Source: Stenomitos frigidus ULC18
GTDB taxonomy: Bacteria; Cyanobacteriota; Cyanobacteriia; Leptolyngbyales; Leptolyngbyaceae
Direction of reading: 5' to 3'
Length of the DNA stretch: 64,000 nt
Assembly (NCBI RefSeq): GCF_003003795.1
Contig: NZ_PVWK01000117.1
Location: 1-64,000 of the forward strand
The notes under the pieces were generated by a model. It had not been told where the DNA came from. It did not search any database and saw nothing but the letters and a program-made list of their open reading frames with translations. The translations under genes and the position numbers were made by a program. Shown piece by piece: positions 54,625 to 62,009 of this stretch (positions are counted from its first letter, which is position 1; every line of letters starts with the position of its first letter).

Positions 54625-54972
54625 ATGGCTCGTTATACCTGCCTATTTACAGTTGCAGCATCCGTAGGAAACGTCCAGAGCCTGCTGAGCGAGACTTTGG
54701 AATCCTGCAATTTTGATATTATCTACGAAACGGGCGACTATTTGATGGCACGTGAAGTACCCGGCAAGGTTGCTTTTTCTAAACTAGTGACGGTAGAAGT
54801 GCTCGTTGATAAAACGCTAGCCACCGATCGGGAAGTGCGCATGAGCTTTGTGATTAAAAACGAAGAATTACCGCTTCAGATTAATAACCATTGTCGGCGG
54901 ATGTACGAGTTAGTGAGTCAAGCGATCGCCGATAATCGCCAGTGGAGCTTGATTGATACAGTCGCAGGCTAG
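54625..54972 (+). CDS. Conserved hypothetical protein
   Basis: 115 residues, alpha/beta, no signal peptide: MARYTCLFTVAASVGNVQSL, then LMAREVPGKVAFSKLVTVEVLVDKT and the C-terminal HCRRMYELVSQAIADN. A conserved cyanobacterial protein from memory, with a fold that looks like a small ferredoxin-like domain. Function unknown. The next strong terminator is 190 bases downstream. Confidence 0.75.
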   Translation: MARYTCLFTVAASVGNVQSLLSETLESCNFDIIYETGDYLMAREVPGKVAFSKLVTVEVLVDKTLATDREVRMSFVIKNEELPLQINNHCRRMYELVSQAIADNRQWSLIDTVAG

Positions 54973-55160
54973 GACGAAACAGACGGATCAGCGCTGATGC
55001 TATTCGACGCAATGCAGCTGGGCTACTGATTGTTTATGTCCAAAGCCTCTGGTTGAATACGGTACTTTTTTACTGAATTAATCGTGACGTTTGCTTCATG
55101 CTAACGCCATGTCCCTTTAGTACCGTTAGAGGTGAGCACGAATCCTCACGCTCTATACCA

Positions 55161-55191
55161 GTAGAGGCGTATTTATGCGCCTCTACTTTTG
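55161..55191 (+). terminator. Rho-independent terminator
   Basis: GTAGAGGCG (55161-55169) and CGCCTCTAC (55178-55186) form a nine-pair stem with an eight-base loop, followed by TTTT. Probably ends the transcript of the gene at 54625-54972, although it is 190 bases past the stop. Confidence 0.8.
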
Positions 55192-55336
55192 TTGTGCAGT
55201 CATGCGGAAGCGATACATCTTTACTACGGAGAAACTGTGGAGAAGCCTCTTTTCTGCTCTACAACCGTCAGGCAACGCAATGAAAAGGCGTCAGCAGTGC
55301 TAGAGTCTGCATTGGAGGGTTTTGAGGAATAAGCAC

Positions 55337-56383
55337 ATGAAAGCGCAGGTCTTTCGAGGCGTCAATCAGCTTAGTTACGAAGAAATTCCGGTACCAGAGA
55401 TTGCTGCCGATGAGGTGCTGGTGCAGGTACGGGTAGTGGGTTTGTGTCAGTCAGATATTAAGAAAATTCGCTATCCCCTTTACAACCCGCCACGCATTTT
55501 TGGGCATGAGACCGCAGGCACGATCGCGGCGATCGGGTCGGACGTGCAGGATTGGCAAATTGGCGATCGGGTGGTGGTACTGCATCACATTCCCTGTATG
55601 CACTGTGCGTACTGCCTGAACGACAATTTTTCGATGTGCGACGTCTATAAGAACATCACTACGACTGCAGGCTTTGCTCCCAGCGGTGGTGGTTTTGCTG
55701 AATATGTTAAAGTGCCGGGTCATATTGTCCGCAGTGGTGGTTTGGTCACTATTCCTGACGATGTGACGTTTGAACAGGCAAGTTTTGTAGAACCGACTAA
55801 CTGCTGCCTCAAAGCGGTGAAAAAAGCGCAAATTGCTCCTGGTCAAACCGTTCTAGTGACAGGCGCAGGGCCGATCGGGCTAATGTTTATCATGCTGGTG
55901 AAGTATTTTGGCGCACGGGCGATCGCCACTGACCTGTTACCCACCCGCATTGAAAAAGCGCTCAGTGTGGGTGCAGACGCTGCCTTCGACGCCCGCGATC
56001 CCGATCTGACTGCCAAAATTAACGCGCTCACACAAGGCATGGGGGTGGATACCAGTCTTTTAGCCGTACCGAGCGACAAAGCCTTTTTCCAGGCACTTGA
56101 TTGCACCCGCAAAGGCGGCAAAATTCTATTCTTCGCCGAATTTCCTGATGAGTTGGAGATTCCCATTAATCCCAACATCCTCTATCGACGTGAAATTGAC
56201 TTAATGGGCAGCTACAGTTCCTCATATCGGGTGCAGGCGCTAGCTGCGGATATTGTGTTTCACAAACGCATTGATGTGGATGCCCTGGTGAGCGATCGCT
56301 ATCCACTCAAAGAACTAGCAACCGCTGTCGAACAGGCCGTCTCGCCCGGCCCCGAAACCTACAAAATCCTGATCTATCCCTAG
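55337..56383 (+). CDS. Zinc-dependent alcohol dehydrogenase family protein
   Basis: 348 residues from the ATG at 55337, preceded by GAGG. Medium-chain dehydrogenase: catalytic zinc ligands Cys in VGLCQSD, His in FGHETAGTIAA; structural zinc Cys in CMHCAYCLNDNFSMC; NAD(P)-binding VLVTGAGPIGLMFI. Such enzymes include sorbitol or threonine dehydrogenases; the substrate cannot be read. NAD versus NADP use: the acidic residue after the second strand (IATDLLPTR) favours NAD. Confidence 0.9.
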   Translation: MKAQVFRGVNQLSYEEIPVPEIAADEVLVQVRVVGLCQSDIKKIRYPLYNPPRIFGHETAGTIAAIGSDVQDWQIGDRVVVLHHIPCMHCAYCLNDNFSMCDVYKNITTTAGFAPSGGGFAEYVKVPGHIVRSGGLVTIPDDVTFEQASFVEPTNCCLKAVKKAQIAPGQTVLVTGAGPIGLMFIMLVKYFGARAIATDLLPTRIEKALSVGADAAFDARDPDLTAKINALTQGMGVDTSLLAVPSDKAFFQALDCTRKGGKILFFAEFPDELEIPINPNILYRREIDLMGSYSSSYRVQALAADIVFHKRIDVDALVSDRYPLKELATAVEQAVSPGPETYKILIYP

Positions 56384-56397
56384 TTTATGAAGCTGAC

Positions 56398-56461
56398 ACA
56401 GAAACCGGGTTTCTCCACAGACAATATTGTGTCGTGGATTGTGTTCAGAAACCCGGTTTCT
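56398..56461. repeat. Paired GAAACCGGGTTTC palindromes
   Basis: CAGAAACCGGGTTTCTC (56398-56414) and TCAGAAACCCGGTTTCTT (56445-56462) lie 30 bases apart; each is close to palindromic. Same family as at 236-303. They stand between convergent genes and might act as a terminator in both directions. Confidence 0.75.
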
Positions 56462-56465
56462 TGCC

Positions 56466-56753
56466 TCACTCAATGAATTTGAGCAGGCGGACTTTGGGCT
56501 TAGTCACGTCGCTATACTTGCTTGCCATCGCTTCGATTTGCGCCAGTTGACCCAGCGCCAAGCCGCAAGGACGGCCATATTTTGCCCGCACACGATCGCT
56601 GGCGATATTGAGTGCAGTGCGCGATCGATCAATAAAATCAGTCAGTGCATATTCACTTCCTGACGTGAAATAGTCCTTCACGATCAGTGACGGCGAGTAG
56701 CACACCTCTTGCGATCCATCTGGTAATTCAATCTGGAAACGGATTTCAGGCAT
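56466..56753 (-). CDS. MSMEG_0570-family nitrogen-starvation response protein
   Basis: 95 residues, [36 protein letters not shown] and [20 protein letters not shown], matching the family TIGR04042. In other bacteria it belongs to a cluster (Sll0783-Sll0787 in Synechocystis) induced by nitrogen starvation. Here only two members of the set are seen: this one and the MSMEG_0565-type glycosyltransferase gene, which it overlaps by eight bases. Confidence 0.9.
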   Translation of the reverse strand: MPEIRFQIELPDGSQEVCYSPSLIVKDYFTSGSEYALTDFIDRSRTALNIASDRVRAKYGRPCGLALGQLAQIEAMASKYSDVTKPKVRLLKFIE

Positions 56754-57927
56754 TGGTTAATGGTTGGTTGTTAGAAGTCAATAATTTATGATAATGAACC
56801 AAATGCATCTGTGCAGAAGCGTTCCAGGAGTAGTGAGGCAGAATGGTTTGGCTGTGCTGCACTAGAGAAGCGGCAAGTCTTGGTGCCAAAACTGATCGCA
56901 TTGCCTGAGCGATCGCCGTTGGCGACCTGGGATCAACGAGCAAGGCCTGCTGTGCGGTCAGAAACTCGGTAAACGGTGGCTGGTTGGCAGTGATAACGGG
57001 AATACCACTGGCGATCGCTTCTAGCACCACTAAGCCCCACCCTTCTTTCACTGACGGAAAGACAAACGCATCAGCAAGGCGATAGAGCGCAGGCAACTCG
57101 GCATCTGGAATCACGCCTGGTAGAAGTAGCGATTCACCAATGCGAACACCCGTTTGCTCTACCAGGGCAAAAAACTCCTGGCGATACTCCTGATAGTCAA
57201 AGAGGGTGGCGCCACCCGCAATCATCAGTTGGGCTTGCGGGTGATCTGCCAGAATCTGAACGAAAGCTTGCAGGAGAGCGATCGCATTCTTGCGGGGTTC
57301 AATGCCACCCACTGTTAAATAAAATAGCCCATTTTTGATGCCTAGTCGCTGCTTCAATAGTGGTTCTGAACCATCTTGCTCAGCAGAAAACCGTAAAGTA
57401 TCCACACCATTGATGACCCTCGGTGCCTGAATCTGGTATTGCTGCTGTAGCTCCGTTTGCCAGCGCGTACTAACGCAAAGACATAGGTCGGGGTCACGAA
57501 TCGATCGCTCCTGGCACGCCTGTAAATAAGGGCTGTTGTAGGCTTCAATATGATGCACAGTACGAACAACGTGAGTCAAACGTTGTCGCTGTCTCAAGAG
57601 GGACAGCGCATTTGCACCAATGCAGTCTTGAGCATGGTAGCAGTCGTAGGTTTCGCTGGATTGGCTGAAATGCTCGACAAACTCTTGAATGCGTTGCTGA
57701 ATAAGGGCCTCAATATCAGCAGGCGCGGGTTGGGCAGTAATGAGTGTGTGAGGGCATGAAAGGGGGCGATCAAACCCGGTGCCATCTTTATCCAACGCAT
57801 AGACGCAAACATCCTGACCGATCGCGTGTAGTGCTTCTGCCAACTCCAGCGTATGCACAACGCTACCCCTGAGCTTGGTCGAGTAGGTCAGCAGTGCAAT
57901 GCGGAGAGGCTTACTGTGGCTGCTCAT
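56746..57927 (-). CDS. MSMEG_0565-family glycosyltransferase (GT4)
   Basis: 393 residues from the ATG at 57927. Begins [33 protein letters not shown]; donor domain with [13 protein letters not shown] and [21 protein letters not shown]. The [10 protein letters not shown] segment identifies the family TIGR04047, part of the same nitrogen-starvation cluster as MSMEG_0570. It overlaps the phoH stop by 17 bases and the MSMEG_0570 start by eight. Confidence 0.9.
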   Translation of the reverse strand: MSSHSKPLRIALLTYSTKLRGSVVHTLELAEALHAIGQDVCVYALDKDGTGFDRPLSCPHTLITAQPAPADIEALIQQRIQEFVEHFSQSSETYDCYHAQDCIGANALSLLRQRQRLTHVVRTVHHIEAYNSPYLQACQERSIRDPDLCLCVSTRWQTELQQQYQIQAPRVINGVDTLRFSAEQDGSEPLLKQRLGIKNGLFYLTVGGIEPRKNAIALLQAFVQILADHPQAQLMIAGGATLFDYQEYRQEFFALVEQTGVRIGESLLLPGVIPDAELPALYRLADAFVFPSVKEGWGLVVLEAIASGIPVITANQPPFTEFLTAQQALLVDPRSPTAIAQAMRSVLAPRLAASLVQHSQTILPHYSWNASAQMHLVHYHKLLTSNNQPLTNA

Positions 57928-58870
57928 GCTGTTCGTAAGCAGCCACAATGCGTTGCACTAGAGGATGGCGAACAACATCTGCTTTGGAAAGGTGACAGAA
58001 CGCCACGCCCTCTACCGATTGCAGAATTTTTTGTGCCACGGCTAAGCCAGATGACTGGTGCTGGGGAAGATCCGTCTGGGTAAGGTCACCCGTCACCACC
58101 ATCCGAGAGCGAAAGCCCAAGCGCGTCAGCAGCATCTTCATCTGCGATGGCGTCGTGTTCTGCGCTTCATCGAGAATGACAAACGCGTTGTTGAGTGTGC
58201 GCCCCCGCATGTAGGCGATCGGTGCGACCTCAATCACACCCCGCTCCATCAAGCTAGGAATCTTTTCTGGATCGATAAACTCGTAAAGCGCGTCGTAGAG
58301 CGGACGCAGGTAAGGATCAATTTTTTGCTGCAAGTCTCCTGGCAAGAAACCCAGTTTTTCGCCTGCTTCTACTGCCGGACGCGTCAAGATGAGGCGCTCG
58401 TACTGGTTTGCCAACAGCGCTTGCACAGCCAGAACGGCTGCTAGAAAGGTTTTGCCCGTACCGGCTGGGCCAATACAAAAGGTCAGGTCGTGGGTGCGAA
58501 CGGCTTGAATATACTGTCGCTGCCGAAAGGTTTTGGCGCGAATATCTTCACCACGACGAGTGTGTGCCAACACGTCATGCCGCAGTTCATGTAGCTCATC
58601 CTGCTGCTGGGTATCCAACGCATGACGAGCAGTCAGAATATCGACACCCGAAATGGCGGTGCCGCCAATCCAAACGTCTTCAAGGGCTCTCACTAAACGC
58701 GTTGCCAGATCAATTTGATTCTCTGTACCTGAAATGCGTAGATCCTGCCCACGCAGCACTAGCGTTGCGCCGGTTTGTCGCGCTAACGTTTTCAGATTTT
58801 CTTCTCGCTCACCAGCGAGGGCGATCGCGCTTGCAATACTCGGCAATTCAATGGTGACAGCCTCTACCAT
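57911..58870 (-). CDS. phoH: PhoH-like ATPase
   Basis: 319 residues. N-terminal KH-like segment (about 1-70) then the PhoH P-loop domain with Walker A GPAGTGKT (134-141), [21 protein letters not shown] and Walker [12 protein letters not shown], then [21 protein letters not shown] (sensor I region). PhoH proteins are linked to RNA metabolism and phosphate starvation. The gene overlaps the MSMEG_0565-type gene downstream. The rpsP-khpA operon is immediately upstream. Confidence 0.95.
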   Translation of the reverse strand: MVEAVTIELPSIASAIALAGEREENLKTLARQTGATLVLRGQDLRISGTENQIDLATRLVRALEDVWIGGTAISGVDILTARHALDTQQQDELHELRHDVLAHTRRGEDIRAKTFRQRQYIQAVRTHDLTFCIGPAGTGKTFLAAVLAVQALLANQYERLILTRPAVEAGEKLGFLPGDLQQKIDPYLRPLYDALYEFIDPEKIPSLMERGVIEVAPIAYMRGRTLNNAFVILDEAQNTTPSQMKMLLTRLGFRSRMVVTGDLTQTDLPQHQSSGLAVAQKILQSVEGVAFCHLSKADVVRHPLVQRIVAAYEQHEQPQ

Positions 58871-58930
58871 GCAATCAATTTTGGGTTAGCCAATCAATCA
58901 ATTTGAGTAATCCGCAACGCTTATGAGAAG

Positions 58931-58973
58931 GCAAAAACGCCTGGCTCCTTTAGGTTTGGATCTTGCAGGCGTT
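58931..58973 (-). terminator. Terminator after khpA
   Basis: On the minus strand AACGCCTG (58973-58966) pairs with CAGGCGTT (58943-58936) and is followed by TTTGCC. It would end the rpsP-khpA operon before phoH. Confidence 0.75.
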
Positions 58974-59015
58974 GTGTTAGATGTATTCAGGTTTGGTCAG
59001 CGTGACCAATGAAGG

Positions 59016-59432
59016 TTAGACCTCGGGAGGGCTACTGCGCGATCGCAACTTTGGTGGCTCTTTGACTCCCGAAGACCGTCGTGGTGGTGGCTTGTCGATC
59101 ACATCCTCGCGATCGATCTCACCATCATTACCGCCCTGAGCGGAGCTACCAAATACGTCTAAATAAGCGGAGTAACCAGCCGCACGAGCCGCCGCCTCTA
59201 GCACCGAGCGAATAGCCTGGATGTTACGACCACCTCTGCCAAAAACACGCCCCTTGTCAGCACCCTCAAACGCTACGCGCACCCAAACCTTGCCCCGGCT
59301 GGGTGACACTTCGCAGTCTACCTTAAGCGACTCCGGTAGCTCCAAAAATGGCTCTACCAAAAACGTGACCAGTCTTGCGTAGTCCGGCTCAGTTGCTTCA
59401 GAGGTAGCAGATTTGGCGTTCGTCTCAGGCAT
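59016..59432 (-). CDS. khpA: KH-domain RNA-binding protein (KhpA)
   Basis: 138 residues from the ATG at 59432; the frame is open further up but that part overlaps rpsP. Single KH domain with [31 protein letters not shown] (about 75-105), where GRGG is the RNA-binding loop, plus a charged C-terminal tail (about 120-138). Partner of KhpB (jag, 9953-10444) in other bacteria. It overlaps rpsP by eight bases. Confidence 0.93.
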   Translation of the reverse strand: MPETNAKSATSEATEPDYARLVTFLVEPFLELPESLKVDCEVSPSRGKVWVRVAFEGADKGRVFGRGGRNIQAIRSVLEAAARAAGYSAYLDVFGSSAQGGNDGEIDREDVIDKPPPRRSSGVKEPPKLRSRSSPPEV

Positions 59433-59673
59433 TGACCTGTTCAAAAACGTTGGCTTTTTGCAGAATGCTGCGTACCGTATCGGTTGGCTGTGCCCCATCT
59501 TTCAATCGCTTGACGATCGCGGGTACATCTAACCGAGTTTCGTCAGTTCTGGGGTTGTAAAAGCCCAATTCTTCCAACGGGCGTCCATCCCGACGATCGC
59601 GGCTGTTCATCGCCACAATCCGGTAACTAACCTCACGCTTCTTGCCGTATCGCTTCAATCGCAGTTTGATCAT
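59425..59673 (-). CDS. rpsP: 30S ribosomal protein S16
   Basis: 82 residues: [36 protein letters not shown] and [18 protein letters not shown], a complete bacterial S16. Start ATG at 59673; khpA follows with an eight-base overlap, the standard order (rpsP-khpA) in many bacteria. Confidence 0.97.
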   Translation of the reverse strand: MIKLRLKRYGKKREVSYRIVAMNSRDRRDGRPLEELGFYNPRTDETRLDVPAIVKRLKDGAQPTDTVRSILQKANVFEQVNA

Positions 59674-59942
59674 GGTGCTGTGCGGATTCTTTCTATTACT
59701 TAATGTCTAGGATCACTTGAAATTCAGGGGAGCGGTCAACCTTTAGCCAACGGCAAAAAATCGACAGACTACTGGAACCTATCATCCTATCACGGACAAG
59801 TTTTAATGCCCTAGCGCAGCCCATATTTTATAACGGGTTTCCAAGCGGCGTCTAACTTTTTTTGCGTTATCTTCTCTTTTCTAAAACCTTCCACCTGTTT
59901 TTGCCATCGTTTTGCCATCGTAAAGGGCAATTGTCGTCGATA

Positions 59943-60866
59943 ATGGCAGTAGAGTTTCGAGGCAGCTTTGTGACTGATAAGCGCAATCGGTGGATTATCA
60001 ATGTCGTTCTAATTCTGGCAGTCGTTGCCTTCGTGGGCTTTTCGCTGATCCCACTGATTGACGCCGCTTTTAAGGGCAACCAGAGTCAGACAGCTGCTAG
60101 CCCAACCCCGACGCAATCTGCTAGTGCTGTTCCTAAGAAAGAGGAGCTAGAGGCACAAGCGAAGGGCTATGAATTAGTGCTGCAACGAGAGCCCGAGAAC
60201 CCGACAGCGCTGCGAGGACTGCTGGAAGCAAAACTGGGGCTAGGCGATGTAAAGGGCGCGATCGCCCCACTTGAGAAGCTGGCGAAACTGAACCCAAATG
60301 AAACCGAGTATGCCGTCCTGTTAGCGCAAGCGAAACAGCAAACCAACGATCCAGAAGGAGCGGCTCAAACCTACCGGGATATTCTGAAGACGAAACCGGG
60401 CGATCGCAATGCGCTACAAGGCTTGACTAATCTGTTGTTGCAACAAAAACGCCCCGAAGCGGCAGTTGGGTTGTTGCAAGACACCATCAAGACCGCACCT
60501 CAAGTGAACAAAATTCAGGCAGGTAGCGTGGATGTCGTGTCTGTGCAGGTTATTTTGGGACAGGTGTATGCGTCTCAGAAGCGCTTTGATGAAGCGATCG
60601 CAGTTTTTGACGAAGCAACCAAAGGCAATAAGCAAGATTTCCGTCCAGTCCTTGGCAAAGCGCTGATTTTGAAGGAACAAGGCAAAACGGATGCTGCTAA
60701 GCCACTCTTTGCCAGCGCTGCCGAACTAGCGCCCGCTCAGTTTAAAGATCAGATTAAGCAGCTTGCCAATGCGTCTTCACCAGGAGCAAGTGTTCCAGCA
60801 CCGACTGCTACACCGGGCGCTGCACCGAGCCCAACGCCAAGTAGCGCTCCGGCACGGACTCCTTGA
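59943..60866 (+). CDS. Membrane-anchored TPR protein
   Basis: 307 residues from the ATG at 59943, MAVEFRGSFVTDKRNRWIIN. One membrane helix (VVLILAVVAFVGFSLIPLID), a Ser/Thr/Pro-rich linker, then several TPR units (about 70-275: GYELVLQREPENPTALRGLL, TYRDILKTKPGDRNALQGL, IAVFDEATKGNKQDFRPVLG), and an Ala/Pro-rich tail. A conserved cyanobacterial protein; TPR proteins of this shape have been linked to photosystem assembly, but nothing here proves that. Confidence 0.82.
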   Translation: MAVEFRGSFVTDKRNRWIINVVLILAVVAFVGFSLIPLIDAAFKGNQSQTAASPTPTQSASAVPKKEELEAQAKGYELVLQREPENPTALRGLLEAKLGLGDVKGAIAPLEKLAKLNPNETEYAVLLAQAKQQTNDPEGAAQTYRDILKTKPGDRNALQGLTNLLLQQKRPEAAVGLLQDTIKTAPQVNKIQAGSVDVVSVQVILGQVYASQKRFDEAIAVFDEATKGNKQDFRPVLGKALILKEQGKTDAAKPLFASAAELAPAQFKDQIKQLANASSPGASVPAPTATPGAAPSPTPSSAPARTP

Positions 60867-60880
60867 GGCTTTTCATCCGT

Positions 60881-60904
60881 AGAGCCGTTACCCGTAACGG
60901 CTCT
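60881..60904. terminator. Hairpin between convergent genes
   Basis: AGAGCCGTTAC (60881-60891) and GTAACGGCTCT (60894-60904) form an 11-pair stem with a two-base loop. No long T-run on either side, but it lies between the convergent TPR and mnx genes and is probably a two-way terminator. Confidence 0.65.
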
Positions 60905-60920
60905 CAGACAGCCACTTCTC

Positions 60921-61538
60921 TTACGCTCCTTCCATCCAGGCAATGATGCCAAACACGATAAAGAGCAGTCCGCCTAGAGTTGTGATCAGCCTTTCTGAGA
61001 GATGTGCGGCGAGTAAGCGTCCGCCAACAACTGCGATCGCTGCGCAGATGGCATGACCTAAAATGGCACCGGCTGTAACACCCCAGGGATCATTTGCAGC
61101 AGCCAGTGCAATTGTCGCAAACTGGGTGCGATCCCCCCACTCTCCCATAAACGTCAACGCAAACGCCTGTATAACAACCCCTCGTCGTGTCCCCTGTTTT
61201 GCGGCTACCGTATCAGCCTGTTGAATGGTTTCTTCGGCTTCTTTCACCTCATCGCAAAGGGCATTGCTGGACATTTGCTTCGCGTCGTACAGCAACTTTA
61301 AGCCAAAGCCGATAAACACCACGATCTCAGCGACATGCAGCAAGGCTTTGGGCAGCAGCGAAACGACCTGCCCCATCAAGACCGACAGCACAGTCATTGC
61401 TGCTAATGCGGCGATCGCCCCTATAAACACCAGACGACGAGAATGCCGCATTGCCAAAAGCATCGCGATAAAAAACGTTTTATCGCCCAGCTCCGACATC
61501 GTAATCAACAATAATCCAGCCGTAAATGCTGTCAGCAT
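60921..61538 (-). CDS. mnx: TMEM165/GDT1-family cation transporter (Mnx-type manganese exporter)
   Basis: 205 residues, six membrane helices. Carries two copies of the ExGD(K/R)(S/T) motif of the UPF0016 family: SELGDKTFFIAMLLAMRHSR (about 16-35) and GEWGDRTQFATIAL (about 131-144). In Synechocystis a homologue moves Mn2+ out of the cytoplasm into the thylakoid lumen. A sequence with the marks of a manganese-sensing yybP-ykoY riboswitch lies 200 bases upstream on the same strand, strongly supporting a manganese role. Confidence 0.93.
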   Translation of the reverse strand: MLTAFTAGLLLITMSELGDKTFFIAMLLAMRHSRRLVFIGAIAALAAMTVLSVLMGQVVSLLPKALLHVAEIVVFIGFGLKLLYDAKQMSSNALCDEVKEAEETIQQADTVAAKQGTRRGVVIQAFALTFMGEWGDRTQFATIALAAANDPWGVTAGAILGHAICAAIAVVGGRLLAAHLSERLITTLGGLLFIVFGIIAWMEGA

Positions 61539-61672
61539 TTCATCAAACTCCTCAGATTTTTGCTATCTAAGTGAGCTTGATGAGAACTGCAATAGCTTCA
61601 CCAAGCTCACAACTCATGTGAACTTAGTGAAGGTCTCGCTTGCAAACAGCAGTCAGCGGTCAGCCTTCAACA

Positions 61673-61708
61673 CTCAGCTTTGGAAATGATTCAATCATCA
61701 AAGCTGAG
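61673..61708 (-). promoter_or_regulatory. Hairpin in the mnx leader
   Basis: On the minus strand CTCAGCTTTG and CAAAGCTGAG form a ten-pair stem (61708-61699 with 61682-61673) whose loop itself contains ATGATT/AATCAT. It lies between the putative riboswitch and mnx and may be the expression platform; no long T-run follows. GCGGTCAGC-type repeat DNA follows at 61647-61669. Confidence 0.5.
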
Positions 61709-61738
61709 CGCTAAAAGTTGAGTACTAAAAACTTTTTG

Positions 61739-61818
61739 TCATCTGAGCCAGGCTCATCGCCAGTATGTTGACTCAAATGGGCTGGCGGTACACCAGCAGC
61801 TACTCCCCTTCGGACACT
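61739..61818 (-). promoter_or_regulatory. yybP-ykoY manganese riboswitch upstream of mnx
   Basis: On the minus strand the order is AAGGGGAGTAGCTGC, GTACCGCCAGC, GAGTCAACATACTGGC and GATGAGCCTGGCTCAG, which agrees in order and spacing with the conserved blocks of the yybP-ykoY aptamer, including the GGGGAGTAG and the GTCAACATxCTGGC elements. Its downstream gene is a TMEM165/UPF0016 manganese exporter, one of the classes known to be controlled by this riboswitch. In known cases Mn2+ binding turns the gene on. A -10-like TACAAT lies just upstream. I rely on memory of the consensus. Confidence 0.82.
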
Positions 61819-61821
61819 ACT

Positions 61822-61827
61822 ATTGTA
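61822..61827 (-). promoter_or_regulatory. Probable -10 element for mnx
   Basis: TACAAT on the minus strand, with GGTACAATAGTAGTG around it, ends four bases before the riboswitch region; transcription would begin near 61815-61812, right at the start of the aptamer. A -35 is not clear. Confidence 0.5.
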
Positions 61828-61860
61828 CCAGGACACTTGCGCAAAAGCTGTCGAAGTTCG

Positions 61861-61951
61861 CCTCCTAGCCCCCAAGATTGGGGGAACTGAGCTTATTAAA
61901 GCCCCCAGAATATAGTCCTTACCGGGCATACAAGAAAGGGGGTTTGGGGGC
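61861..61951. repeat. CCCCCAAGATTGGGGG-type repeat
   Basis: CCTAGCCCCCAAGATTGGGG at 61863-61882, then AAAGCCCCCAG and AGAAAGGGGGTTTGGGGGC form nested inverted repeats. This kind of palindrome is frequent between cyanobacterial genes. It lies between the GT39 and mnx promoter regions. Confidence 0.6.
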
Positions 61952-62009
61952 AAATGCGTAAGTCCTATGTACAAGTGATCCATAGTGTAAGAAACCGGGG
62001 AAAGACTGA

